Positions 29,450-38,060 of a stretch of DNA of 64,000 nucleotides are shown piece after piece (the stretch's first letter is position 1; the number at the start of each line of letters is the position of its first letter). This stretch comes from Skermanella rosea. GTDB lineage: Bacteria > Pseudomonadota > Alphaproteobacteria > Azospirillales > Azospirillaceae. The notes below the pieces were generated by a model, which had not been told where the DNA came from, did not search any database, and was given only the letters and a program-made list of their open reading frames with translations. Position numbers and translations under genes: made by a program. The DNA lies in the NCBI RefSeq assembly GCF_016806835.2, contig NZ_CP086111.1, positions 117,501 to 181,500 of the forward strand, written 5' to 3'.

Positions 29450-30298
29450 TCATGTGAGATTCGTCATAGAGTTTCGCGTGCGGGGGTCCAGCAGGTCGCG
29501 CAGGCCGTCGCCCAGCAGGTTCAGCCCCAGCACGGCCAGGGCAATGGCGGCGCCGGGGAAGATCGCGAGCGTCGGGCGGAGCGCCATGAAGGTCTGGGCG
29601 TCGTTCAGCATCTTGCCCCAGCTCGGCGCCGGCGGCTGGATGCCCAGGCCGAGATAGCTGAGGCCGGCTTCCGCCAGGATCGCCACCGCGAAGGAGATGG
29701 TGGCCTGGACGGCCAGGGCGCCGGCGACATTGGGCAGCACATGCACCAGGGTGACCGACAGCGGCCCGCGCCCCAGGGCGGCGGCGGCCCGGACGAACGG
29801 CCGTCCCATCACCTGGAGGGCGGCGCCCCGGGTCACCCGGGCGAACACGGCGACATTGAAGATGCCGATCGCCAGGATGGCGTTGACGGCGCCCGGCCCC
29901 AGCAGGGCGGTGATCAGGATCGCCGACAGGATCGCCGGGAACGCGAAGGTCAGGTCGGTCAGGCGGCCCACGGCCTCGTCGGTCCAGCCGTCCAGCACGG
30001 CGGCGGCCAGCCCCAGCGGCACGCCGGCGGCCATGCCCAGCCCGACCGCGACGGCGCCGACCGCGATGGAGTTGCGCGCCCCGACCATGATCATGGACAG
30101 GATGTCGCGGCCGAAATGGTCGGTGCCGAGCCAGTGCGCGCCGCTCGGCGGCTGGAGCCTGGCCGCGATGCGCATCGCCTCCGGCGGATAGGGGGTCCAG
30201 GCCAGGGAAACCAGGGCCAGCGCCGCCATCAGCAGGGTCAGCGCGCCGCCGATCAGCAGGCCGGAATGGTTGAAGCGCCTCAGGCCTCGCGGGTTCAT
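29450..30298 (-). CDS. oligopeptide/dipeptide-type ABC transporter permease (DppC-like)
   Basis: 282-aa inner-membrane permease with six predicted helices. The N-terminal linker GTDHFGRDILSMI is diagnostic of the DppC/OppC group, and the EAA loop appears as AAAALGRGPLSVTLVHVLPN. Start overlaps the stop of the upstream permease by 4 bp (ATGA), so the two are translationally coupled. It is the last gene of a three-gene unit (binding protein, permease, permease) on the minus strand. ATP-binding subunits are absent (see findings). Confidence 0.93.
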   Translation of the reverse strand: MNPRGLRRFNHSGLLIGGALTLLMAALALVSLAWTPYPPEAMRIAARLQPPSGAHWLGTDHFGRDILSMIMVGARNSIAVGAVAVGLGMAAGVPLGLAAAVLDGWTDEAVGRLTDLTFAFPAILSAILITALLGPGAVNAILAIGIFNVAVFARVTRGAALQVMGRPFVRAAAALGRGPLSVTLVHVLPNVAGALAVQATISFAVAILAEAGLSYLGLGIQPPAPSWGKMLNDAQTFMALRPTLAIFPGAAIALAVLGLNLLGDGLRDLLDPRTRNSMTNLT

Positions 30299-31242
30299 GG
30301 GACGCCCTTGGGCCGCGGGTCGATCACGGCGTAGAGGACGTCGACGATCAGGTTGACCGCGACCACCAGGGCCGCCATCACCATCACCACGTCCTTGACC
30401 ACGATCAGGTCGCGCTGGCTGATCGCCTGGAACAGCAGCCGGCCCAGCCCCGGCAGGAAGAAGACATTCTCGACCACGATGGCGCCGCCCAGCAGGAAGG
30501 CGAACTGGAGCCCGACGATGGTCGTGATCGGGATCAGGGCGTTGCGCAGGACGTGCCGCCGCATCACGGCCCCGGGACCCAGGCCCTTGGCGCGGGCGGT
30601 GCGGACGTAATCCTCCCCCAGGGTGTCGAGGATGGACGCCCGGGTGATCCGCGCCAGGATCGCGGCCTCGGTGAGGCCCAGGGTCAATGCCGGCAGCAGG
30701 AGGGCCTTCAGCGCCGGGCCGGCGCCGGCCGACCAGCCGGGAAAGCCGCCGGCGTCGAACCAGCCCAGCCCGACCGACAGCCACAGCACCAGCAGGATGC
30801 CGAACCAGAAGTTGGGGATCGCCACGCCCAGCTGGCTGAACGCCATGACGCCGTAGTCCGCCGGCCGGCCGCGCCGGGACGCCGCCGCCATGCCGAGCGG
30901 CAGGGCCACCGCGGTGGACAGCAGGATCGCCAGGGCGGCGAGCGGCACGGTGACCGCCAGCCGGTCGCGCACGAGGTCCCCGACCGGCACCCCGTAGGTG
31001 TGGCTGACTCCCATGTCGCCGCCCAGCAGCCCCCCGACCCAGGCGAGGTAGCGGACCGGGACCGGCCGGTCCAAGCCCATCTGGGCGCGCAGCGCCGCCA
31101 GGGTGTCGGGCCGGGCATCGACGCCCAGCATCAGCAGGGCCGGGTCCCCCGGCAGCACCTCCAGCACGGTGAAGACAACCAGGGACGCCAGGAACAGCGT
31201 CAGTCCCAGGCCGACCAGGCGCCGGGCGAGGAACCCGGTCAT
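30295..31242 (-). CDS. oligopeptide/dipeptide-type ABC transporter permease (DppB-like)
   Basis: 315-aa permease with six helices. The N-terminus (FLARRLVGLGLTLFLASL) and LPGDPALLMLG segment are typical of DppB/OppB. The EAA motif lies at ARAKGLGPGAVMRRHVLRN. It imports peptides, opines or nickel complexes depending on its binding protein. It follows the substrate-binding protein by 19 bp and overlaps the second permease by 4 bp, which indicates one operon. Confidence 0.93.
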   Translation of the reverse strand: MTGFLARRLVGLGLTLFLASLVVFTVLEVLPGDPALLMLGVDARPDTLAALRAQMGLDRPVPVRYLAWVGGLLGGDMGVSHTYGVPVGDLVRDRLAVTVPLAALAILLSTAVALPLGMAAASRRGRPADYGVMAFSQLGVAIPNFWFGILLVLWLSVGLGWFDAGGFPGWSAGAGPALKALLLPALTLGLTEAAILARITRASILDTLGEDYVRTARAKGLGPGAVMRRHVLRNALIPITTIVGLQFAFLLGGAIVVENVFFLPGLGRLLFQAISQRDLIVVKDVVMVMAALVVAVNLIVDVLYAVIDPRPKGVP

Positions 31243-31261
31243 GTCACTTCCACGTAACGCC

Positions 31262-32752
31262 TCATTTCCACGAAACGGCGGTCACGTCGTTGGCCGGAAC
31301 CGGGCTGTTCTCCCATAGGCCGGTCAGCCCGGCCTTGTGGACGCCCGCCTTGGGCAGCTGGAACAGGAAGACGTTGGCGCTGTCCTCCGCCAGGATGCGC
31401 TGGGCGTCGCCATACAGGGCGGCGCGCCGGTCCGGCTCGACCGTGCGGCTCAGCTCGTCCATGACGGCTCCGAAGCGCTCGCTGCGGTAGCCGAAATAGT
31501 AGTCGGGGCGGTCGTAGACGTCGATGTCCAGCGGCTCCACGTGGGAGACGATGGTCATGTCGAAGTCCCGGCCGCGGAACACCTGCTCCAGCCAGGGCGC
31601 CCATTCCATCGGCTCGATCCGCAGACGGATGCCCGCCTCGGCCAGCTGGGCGGCGATGATCTCCCCGCCGCGCCGGGCATAGACCGGCGGCGGCAGCCTG
31701 ATCACGGCGTCGAAGCCGTCGGGATAGCCCGCTTCCGCCAGCAGCGCCCGCGCCTTGGCGGGGTCGTGGGGATACAGGCCGGTCAGGTCCACGTAGCCGG
31801 CGCGGTGCGGGGCGAAGTGGCTGCCGATCGGCGTGCCGTAGCCGAACATCGCCCCGTCGATCACGTCCTGCCGGTTGACCGCATGGGCCACGGCGCGGCG
31901 GACCCGGACGTCGTCGAACGGCTTGCGGGCGTTGTTGAGCGCCAGCACCGTCTCCCCCTCGGTCGTGCCGACGGCGACGGTGAAACTCCTGTCGGCCTCC
32001 AGCACCGGCAGGGATTCGGTGGCGCCGATGTTGGGGAAGGCGTCCACGTCGCCGGAGCGCATGGCGTTCAGCTGGGCCGCCGGGTCGCTGATGAAGCGGA
32101 ACACCACCTCGCCGAGCTTCGGCACCGCGGGGTCGCGGAAACCGGGGTTGCGCACCAGCACCACCCGGTCGCCGGACACCCAGCGGTCGAACCGGAAGGG
32201 GCCGGTGCCGACGGGCTTCTGCCGGTTCGTCGCGGCGGATTCGGGCGCCACGATGGCGGCGTCGTTGGATCCCATGTTGAACAGGAACTGCCCGTCGGGC
32301 CGGGTCAGGGTGACCACGGCCGTCAGCGGGTCGGGCGTCTCGACCGATCCGATCGCCGCGAAATAGCCTTTCTGGGCGTTGACCGAATCCGCCCCGCGCG
32401 CCCGGTCCAGCGCGAACCTGACGTCGGAGGAGTCGAAGCCGGTGCCGTCATGGTACGTCACGCCCGGCCGAAGCTTGAAGGTATAGGTCAGGCCGTCGGG
32501 CGAAATCTCCCAGCTTTCCGCCAGTCCGGGGACCACCTCGCCCCGCGCGTCGATCCGGGTCAGGCTCTCGAACAGGTTGGAATAGGTCACCTCGTCGATC
32601 GCCGCGGCGGCGCCGGCCGTCGGGTCGAGGTGCGGCGGCTCCAGCTGCATGCCGATGACCAGGCGGTCGCGGGTCTGCGCCGAGGCGCCGGCCGGCATCA
32701 GGGCGCCCGCCGCCAGCAGCGCCGCGGCGATCAGCAAGGGTGAGGATTTCAT
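31262..32752 (-). CDS. ABC transporter substrate-binding protein, family 5
   Basis: 496-aa periplasmic solute-binding protein of SBP family 5 (DppA/OppA/NikA). A signal peptide runs to about 25 (AGASA|QTRDR). The signature LAESWEISPDGLTYTFKLRPG appears at the expected place, split here for length as LAESWEISPDG and TYTFKLRPGV. The ligand (peptide, opine, glutathione) is not predictable from sequence. First gene of the operon with the two permeases. The next gene on the other side is divergent, so the promoter lies in 32753-32907. Confidence 0.93.
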   Translation of the reverse strand: MKSSPLLIAAALLAAGALMPAGASAQTRDRLVIGMQLEPPHLDPTAGAAAAIDEVTYSNLFESLTRIDARGEVVPGLAESWEISPDGLTYTFKLRPGVTYHDGTGFDSSDVRFALDRARGADSVNAQKGYFAAIGSVETPDPLTAVVTLTRPDGQFLFNMGSNDAAIVAPESAATNRQKPVGTGPFRFDRWVSGDRVVLVRNPGFRDPAVPKLGEVVFRFISDPAAQLNAMRSGDVDAFPNIGATESLPVLEADRSFTVAVGTTEGETVLALNNARKPFDDVRVRRAVAHAVNRQDVIDGAMFGYGTPIGSHFAPHRAGYVDLTGLYPHDPAKARALLAEAGYPDGFDAVIRLPPPVYARRGGEIIAAQLAEAGIRLRIEPMEWAPWLEQVFRGRDFDMTIVSHVEPLDIDVYDRPDYYFGYRSERFGAVMDELSRTVEPDRRAALYGDAQRILAEDSANVFLFQLPKAGVHKAGLTGLWENSPVPANDVTAVSWK

Positions 32753-32907
32753 CGGCAAGTCTCCGCTGGCCTCGTTGCGCGGCGCATGATGGAGGGGCGG
32801 GGCGCCCGGATCAAGGTCGGGGGCGGGTCCGAAGGCGTCTCGGCCATGGTGCCGCCCCTCGGCGGCATGGTACACAGCGGGCTGGAAGTTGCAGGGAGAC
32901 ACGATTC

Positions 32908-33633
32908 ATGTCGGTGAAGCGCCGCACCTATGTCGTCGGGGTCAGTCTCGGCCTCACCTCCGAGGAGATCCGCGTGGAGGAGGAGATGTCCGTCGTTCAT
33001 CTGGGCGATCCCCCCTTCACGATGGCGGTGGCGCCGCCCGGCGACCCGCGCGAGTCCATGATCGCCCTGAGCGACGGCAGCTTCCTGACCGACCTGGTCT
33101 GGCTGACGCCCAAGCGGGCCAAGGGGCGGGTGCTGTTCAGCCTGCTCGAGGCCGCCGCCGAGGCGGTGGAGTACCAGCTCGACATGACCGACGAGATGCT
33201 GGGCGAACTGGCCGCCGAGGTCGAACGGATGGAAGGCGAGGTGGACGAGGACGACGAGGCCGATCCGGTCGAGGCCTTCATCGAGCGGGTCAACAACGGC
33301 GAGATCAGCGAGCTGGACGTCATGGACTTCGCCAACTTCGAGGACTTCCGCCGGGTCCTGGGCGACGACATGACCGAGGACGACTTCCAGTACCACCGCG
33401 CCACCATGGACGAGCTGGTCGAGGAGGCCCGGATCCGCGGGCTGCCGGTGATCCGGACGACCGCCGACCCGCAGGAGTTCCGCGACTGGATGGCCGGTCA
33501 GGAGGGGATGGAGCCGGGGCCGCTCGCCATGCTCGCCTTCGCCGAGTACCTGCGGGCGCGCCAGAAGGGCGATGGCGACGGCGGGGCCGATGGGGCCAAC
33601 GGGGCCGGCGGGGGCGGCGGGGAGCAGGCGTGA
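32908..33633 (+). CDS. acidic protein of unknown function
   Basis: 241-aa soluble protein. The N-terminal half (1-95) is a mixed alpha/beta region with an LTPKRAKGRVLF stretch; 95-180 is strongly acidic (EVDEDDEADPVEAF and DDMTEDDFQYH); the C-terminus is a Gly/Ala/Asp run ending GGGGGEQA. No signal peptide or membrane helix. GGGAG lies about 9 nt before the ATG. Divergent from the SBP gene and followed, 130 bp on, by the AmpG-like gene. I do not recognise its family; the acidic helices could bind a partner protein or metal. Confidence 0.78.
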   Translation: MSVKRRTYVVGVSLGLTSEEIRVEEEMSVVHLGDPPFTMAVAPPGDPRESMIALSDGSFLTDLVWLTPKRAKGRVLFSLLEAAAEAVEYQLDMTDEMLGELAAEVERMEGEVDEDDEADPVEAFIERVNNGEISELDVMDFANFEDFRRVLGDDMTEDDFQYHRATMDELVEEARIRGLPVIRTTADPQEFRDWMAGQEGMEPGPLAMLAFAEYLRARQKGDGDGGADGANGAGGGGGEQA

Positions 33634-33765
33634 CGGGGGAGGCGGCGTGCCGCTTCCGATGATCCCGACGTTCCGATCACAGCTTGTTAACCATGGCCGG
33701 GCTAAACCGGGCGCTTGCGGCGCAATCGCGGCGCATCCCGTTCTCCCGGCGGAGTTTCGATCCTC

Positions 33766-35160
33766 GTGGCACTGTCCTCCTGGGCCGGCGCGGCCTCGGT
33801 CTATCTCGACCGCCGCGTCATCGCGATCCTGTTCCTGGGTTTCTCCAGCGGGCTGCCGCTGGCGCTGACCGGCGCCACGCTGAGCGTCTGGCTGGTCGAA
33901 GGGGGGATCGCCAAGACGGCGATCGGGCTGTTCGCGCTGGTGGGGTTGCCCTACACCCTGAAATTCGCCTGGGCTCCCCTGATCGACCGCCTGCGCCTGC
34001 CGGTCCTGACCCGGCTGCTGGGGCGGCGGCGCGGCTGGGCGGTGCTGACGCAGGCCGGCCTGATGCTGTCGCTGCTCGGCCTGGGATCGACCGATCCGGT
34101 CGCCGAACTCTGGTGGATGGCGCTGTTCGCCGTGTGCGTGTCGTTCTGCTCGGCCAGCCAGGACATCGTGCTGGACGCCTGGCGGGTCGAGATCCTGGAC
34201 GAGAACCAGTACGGCGCGGGCGCCGCGGCGGTGGTGCTGGGCTACCGCATCGGCATGCTGACCTCGGGGGCCGGGGCGCTCTATCTGGCGAGCGTGCTGC
34301 CGTGGTCGCTGGTCTACGCGGTCATGGCGGCGCTGGTCGGCGTCGGCCTCGTCACCATGCTGCTGAACCGCGAGCCGGAGGTCCGGGCCTCGCCCGAATC
34401 CGAGATGCGGGAGCGCTCGGTCGCCGATTTCCTGGAGATGAGGCCAGGGCTGAAGGGCTGGCGCGCCGAGCTGCTGGCCTGGCTGTTCGGCGCCGTCGTG
34501 GCGCCGTTCGCCGATTTCATGACGCGCCGGGCCTGGGCCGCGATCCTGCTGTTCATCGCGATCTACAAGCTGGGCGACGTCTATGCCGGGGCCATGGCGA
34601 CGCCGTTCTACCTGGAGCTGGGGTTCACCAAGATCGAGATCGCCAACGTCACCAAGGCGTTCGGCCTGGGGGCCTCGATCGCCGGCGGGCTGCTGGGCGG
34701 CGTGGTGGTCAGCCGGTTCGGCGTGATGCGCAGCCTGCTGGTGTGCGGGCTGCTCCAGATGGTGTCGAACCTGATGTTCGTCCTGCTGGCCCGCAGCGGC
34801 CACGACATCGGCATGCTGACCGTGGTGATCGCGGTCGAGAACGTGACCGGCGGCATGGGGACCGCGGCCTTCGTGGCGTACCTGTCGAGCCTGTGCAACG
34901 TCGCCTATACGGCCACGCAGTACGCGCTGCTGTCGTCCTTCTCCGCCCTGGGGCGCGACCTGCTGGCGGCATCCAGCGGCTGGCTGGCCGACCGGATGGA
35001 CTGGGTGACCTATTACGTCCTCTCCACCTCGGCGGCGCTGCCGGGGCTCCTGCTGCTGCTCTGGCTGATGCAGGTCGCGCGGGCGTCCGGCGCGCCGGGG
35101 GCGGATGTCAGCATTCGTCATGGTGCGGGCGCCGCTTCCGAGGGCTCCGGTTCCGTCTGA
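33766..35160 (+). CDS. MFS transporter, AmpG-like muropeptide permease
   Basis: 464-aa major facilitator with 12 or more helices. The AmpG-type signature FSSGLPLALTGATLSVWL occurs in the first helix pair, with FAWAPLIDRL and the conserved SASQDIVLDAWR region after it. AmpG imports GlcNAc-anhydro-muropeptides for peptidoglycan recycling. Start is uncertain: GTG 33766 keeps a normal N-terminus but its GGAG is 11 nt away; a TTG at 33715 would add 17 basic residues. The tail beyond about 445 is not membrane-like. No ampC/ampR nearby. Confidence 0.88.
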   Translation: MALSSWAGAASVYLDRRVIAILFLGFSSGLPLALTGATLSVWLVEGGIAKTAIGLFALVGLPYTLKFAWAPLIDRLRLPVLTRLLGRRRGWAVLTQAGLMLSLLGLGSTDPVAELWWMALFAVCVSFCSASQDIVLDAWRVEILDENQYGAGAAAVVLGYRIGMLTSGAGALYLASVLPWSLVYAVMAALVGVGLVTMLLNREPEVRASPESEMRERSVADFLEMRPGLKGWRAELLAWLFGAVVAPFADFMTRRAWAAILLFIAIYKLGDVYAGAMATPFYLELGFTKIEIANVTKAFGLGASIAGGLLGGVVVSRFGVMRSLLVCGLLQMVSNLMFVLLARSGHDIGMLTVVIAVENVTGGMGTAAFVAYLSSLCNVAYTATQYALLSSFSALGRDLLAASSGWLADRMDWVTYYVLSTSAALPGLLLLLWLMQVARASGAPGADVSIRHGAGAASEGSGSV

Positions 35161-35190
35161 CGGACGGCGCGCCGGCCCGGCGGGGTTCCG

Positions 35191-35223
35191 GGATCACGGA
35201 TGGGCACGGATATCCACGGATGG
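35191..35223. repeat. GGATCACGGATG-type interspersed repeat copy
   Basis: The stretch GGATCACGGATGGGCACGGA followed by TATCCACGGATGG repeats a GGATnnnCACGGAT theme also found at 49919-49948 and, inverted, at 50003-50043. It lies between the AmpG-like gene and arfB and has no coding role there. Confidence 0.55.
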
Positions 35224-35278
35224 CGTTCCGGTTCGGGGAGCCGTTGCGCGGGGCCGGGGGAAAGGCGATAGTCGGCCC

Positions 35279-35698
35279 ATGATCCGGATCACGCACCGCA
35301 TATCCCTCGACGACGACGAGATCGAGGAGAGCTTCGTCCGGGCCTCGGGGCCTGGCGGCCAGCATGTCAACAAGACGGAGACCGCCGTCCAGCTCCGCTT
35401 CGACGTGCGCCGGTCGCCCAACCTGCCCGACGACGTGCGCCTGCGGCTGGAACGGCTGGCCGGAAACCGCCTGACCCAGGACGGCGTCCTGATCCTGGTC
35501 GCCGACCAGTACCGCAGCCAGCGGCGCAACCGCGACGCGGCGCTGGAGCGCCTGACCGACATGATCCGCGAAGCGTCGATCCCGCCTACTCCCAGGCGTC
35601 CCACGAAGCCGACTTTCGGGTCCAAGCAGCGGCGCCTGGAGGCCAAGGGCCAGCGGTCCGCGGTGAAGCGTCTGCGCAGCAACCGGCACGACGATTAG
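35279..35698 (+). CDS. arfB: alternative ribosome-rescue factor ArfB (peptidyl-tRNA hydrolase)
   Basis: 139-aa protein that releases ribosomes stalled on non-stop mRNA. The RF-1-like GGQ motif is Gly26-Gly27-Gln28 within SGPGGQHVNKTETAVQL, and a basic C-terminal tail (from about 105: RRPTKP, KQRRLEAKGQR, KRLRSNR) binds the ribosomal mRNA channel, as in E. coli ArfB/YaeJ. Start ATG 35279. Normal length for the family. Confidence 0.95.
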   Translation: MIRITHRISLDDDEIEESFVRASGPGGQHVNKTETAVQLRFDVRRSPNLPDDVRLRLERLAGNRLTQDGVLILVADQYRSQRRNRDAALERLTDMIREASIPPTPRRPTKPTFGSKQRRLEAKGQRSAVKRLRSNRHDD

Positions 35699-35738
35699 TC
35701 GGGAAGGCTGGATGTCATGATTCGTCATGACGGCGGCG

Positions 35739-36473
35739 TCACGCGAGCGGCGCGGGAGCGGTGTCGGCGCCGGGCCACTGGTCGGGCGGGAGCAGGCGGT
35801 AGTCCGCGTCGAAGAAGAGGTGGGCGTCGTCGGACGACTCGATCCGGGCCTTGAGCTCCTTGTTGTCCTTGTGGCGGCCCAGGATCAGCTTGAGGCAGCG
35901 GGAGTTCCGTTCGACCGCGGCGGCGTGCCGCTTGCGGGCCTCCTCCTTAAGGTTGCGCATCGGCTCGACCGGGGCGATGGCGGCCGGCGGCATCGGCGGG
36001 TCGAAGCCGACCAGCCCCGGAGCGTCGGGATCGGCGGGCAGGGCGCCGTCGTCCTCGTCCTCCGCCTCCGCCAGGGCGGCGGCGATGGCCCCGGTGATGC
36101 CGGCGCCGGCGTGCCGGCCGGCCTTGGGCGCCGGCGGGAGCAGGCCGCGGAAACGGGCGATCTGGTCGGCGGCGCGCAGGGCGGCGGAGTAGTTCTGCTT
36201 CTCCACGGCCTCGAACAGGACGCGCTTGAGCACCGCGACCAGTTCGTCGGCCTCCTCCCGGCGGCGGCGGTCCTCCTCGGCGGCGAGTTCGACCACGCGG
36301 GCGGCGACGCAGCCGTCCTGCATCAGGCGCGATCCGGTCTGGCGGGCGCTGTTCCAGGCATAGCCGGAGAGCCGGGCGGCCTCGGCGAGGCTGCGGCCGG
36401 CGGCGACGTGGCGGGCGAAGACCTCGTGCCGGCGCTGAAGGGCGGGGGTGGGCGTGCTGGCGGTGGCGGACAT
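35739..36473 (-). CDS. orphan terminase small-subunit-like protein
   Basis: 244-aa protein. Residues about 12-65 (RHEVFARHVAAGRSLAEAA, GYAWNSARQTGSRLMQD) match the helix-turn-helix of phage terminase small subunits (Terminase_2), which bind packaging sites. The rest is charged, Ala/Pro-rich (a DEDDGALPADPD stretch near 140) and not phage-like. No large terminase, portal or capsid gene is adjacent, so this is either a domesticated DNA-binding protein or a fossil. GGAG precedes the ATG by about 9 nt. It lies next to the IS110 element in the accessory part of the window. Confidence 0.7.
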   Translation of the reverse strand: MSATASTPTPALQRRHEVFARHVAAGRSLAEAARLSGYAWNSARQTGSRLMQDGCVAARVVELAAEEDRRRREEADELVAVLKRVLFEAVEKQNYSAALRAADQIARFRGLLPPAPKAGRHAGAGITGAIAAALAEAEDEDDGALPADPDAPGLVGFDPPMPPAAIAPVEPMRNLKEEARKRHAAAVERNSRCLKLILGRHKDNKELKARIESSDDAHLFFDADYRLLPPDQWPGADTAPAPLA

Positions 36474-36858
36474 GGCGGAGCTCTCCGGGCAGGTGTCTTA
36501 GGTATGTTATCCTTTATTACCGAGGATTTCAATCTTATGAGTGGGGTCGGCGGGGCGGCGTGCGGTAGCAACTGTTATTTGGCGGTTGTTGTCTCCTCAT
36601 CAAGCACAATTTTCCACTGTGGTGGTGCAGACGTGTAGCCGTGTCCTGCTTTGGACTGTGTCAGTGGTCAAACAGTGGGAGTTGGAGCCGCCCCCCGTTC
36701 GGGCCAAGTGTGACGGCGCGTGGAACGGCCCTCAAGGACGCTGCGCGCCGCTCCGCGGTGGCCTTCGGCCATCCTTGACCGCCGTTCCACGCGCCGCCAA
36801 GTGGACCCCAGGTCGGGACGGAGGGATGGTGCCGCCGATCGAACAAAGGGATGGAGCC
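36474..36858. other. 385-bp non-coding stretch with a long inverted repeat
   Basis: Lies between the terminase-like gene and the transposase. Its most marked element is an imperfect 24-nt inverted repeat, 22 of 24 matching, at 36715-36738 and 36772-36795 (GGCGCGTGGAACGG... and complement), enclosing an inner TGGCC-TTC-GGCCA hairpin. A 36500-36530 stretch is unusually AT-rich. The transposase runs toward this region, so part may be the 3' non-coding end of the IS110 element. Confidence 0.5.
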
Positions 36859-37890
36859 TCAGGCGGCGGCCGGGGACGTAGCCTCGGCCACAGCCGTGGC
36901 CGTCTTGCGCAATGCCGCCTGGTCGGCCTTTTTCGCTTCGTGGTCCGGGTCCCAAGGCTCACCCGCCTTGAGCAGGGCGTTGAGCATCACCAGGGCCTTG
37001 CGCATGCAGGCGACCAGCGCCACCTTCCCCGCTTTGCCGCGCGCCTTGAGGCGCTCGTACAACTTCTTGAGCACCGGGTTCCAGCGCAGACCGATGCGGG
37101 CGACGTGGAACAGCGCATGGCGCACCTTGGCGCGGCCGCCGTAAATCCGGCGCACCCCCCGCAACGTGCCGCTGTCGCAGGCGAACGGCGCAAGCCCGGC
37201 CAGGCTGGCTACCTGCTTCTCGTTCAGCGAGCCGAGTTCGGGCAGATAGGCGACCAGCATGGCCGAGGTCAGCGGCCCGACGCCCTTGAAGCTGCGCAGC
37301 AGCGCAGCGCGCCGGCTCAGCTCGGCGTCGCAGTAGACGGTCATCGCGATCTGCTCGGCCAACTCGGCCGCCTGGCCCCGGAGCGCCTCCAGCGCGGCGC
37401 CGGCAACCTGGCGCATCGCCTCGGAGTGGAAGTGCTCGATCTGATGAGACCGGGCAGTGATCTCGGCCAGCACCTGGTCGCGGTAGTCGAGCAGCTCGAT
37501 CAACTCGGCGCGGACCGGCTCCGGAATCGGGGTGGCGCGCGGCCGGTTGGCCTCGCCGAACGCCTTGAGCGCCCGGGCGTCGACCCGGTCGGTTTTGGCC
37601 AGCCAGCCGTTCGAGCGGGCGAAGTCCCGCACCCGCTTGGGGTTGACGATGGCCGTCGCTACGCCGGCCGCGGCCAGGGCGTGATGCAGGCCGCGCTCGC
37701 AGCCGCCCGACGCTTCCATGACGACCAGCACGTCGTTGCCGCCCTCGCGCAGCGCGCTCAGGATAGTGGCCAACTCGCCATGGCTTTCCGGGCTGTTGGG
37801 CAGGCGCCGGCGGGTGTGGCCCGGCAGGCCGTGGGTATCGAGAAACTGGGTGGAGGCATCGATGCCGATGCAGTAGACTTGGCAAGGCAT
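36859..37890 (-). CDS. IS110-family transposase (DEDD recombinase)
   Basis: 343-aa transposase. The N-terminal DEDD catalytic domain has GIDAS (first Asp), VMEASGG (Glu) and KTDRVDA (second Asp pair); the C-terminal Transposase_20 domain holds the serine site, recognised from LLRSFKGVGPLTSAMLVAYL. Full length for the family and apparently intact, so the element may be active. ATG 37890 follows AAGGA at a rather wide spacing. IS110 enzymes are guided by an RNA transcribed from the element's own non-coding end. Confidence 0.95.
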   Translation of the reverse strand: MPCQVYCIGIDASTQFLDTHGLPGHTRRRLPNSPESHGELATILSALREGGNDVLVVMEASGGCERGLHHALAAAGVATAIVNPKRVRDFARSNGWLAKTDRVDARALKAFGEANRPRATPIPEPVRAELIELLDYRDQVLAEITARSHQIEHFHSEAMRQVAGAALEALRGQAAELAEQIAMTVYCDAELSRRAALLRSFKGVGPLTSAMLVAYLPELGSLNEKQVASLAGLAPFACDSGTLRGVRRIYGGRAKVRHALFHVARIGLRWNPVLKKLYERLKARGKAGKVALVACMRKALVMLNALLKAGEPWDPDHEAKKADQAALRKTATAVAEATSPAAA

Positions 37891-38060
37891 GGCGAACTCG
37901 TCCTTGTCTGCGGCGTCCGGCTCAAGGCCGGCGCCTGGCAACTGTGCGAGGAACGCCGAGGGTTCGGGGCAGGCACTTCGCTACGTACGGTGTCGAGCCT
38001 TGGTCGGCCACAGTGTCCTGACCCCGCGTACCGGCGTCCCCGTCAGGGGGCGCCGGTATC
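36859..38060 (-). mobile_element. IS110-family insertion sequence (ends not fixed)
   Basis: The transposase at 36859-37890 is preceded by a structured leader: a hairpin at 37912-37935 (GGCG-CCGGC-CTTGA-GCCGG-ACGCC as read on the minus strand) and a 13-bp hairpin at 38029-38058. IS110 members have no flanking target duplication and often no terminal inverted repeats, so the borders cannot be set from one copy; the limits given are the transposase plus the nearest structured leader. Another structured region lies on the downstream side (36715-36795). Confidence 0.6.

Noticed and set aside
36504-36638. A 44-codon Cys-containing plus-strand frame (MLSFITEDF...), RiPP-precursor-like
   Set aside because: No ribosome site, no modification genes, and it overlaps the likely promoter zone of the terminase-like gene; nothing supports translation.
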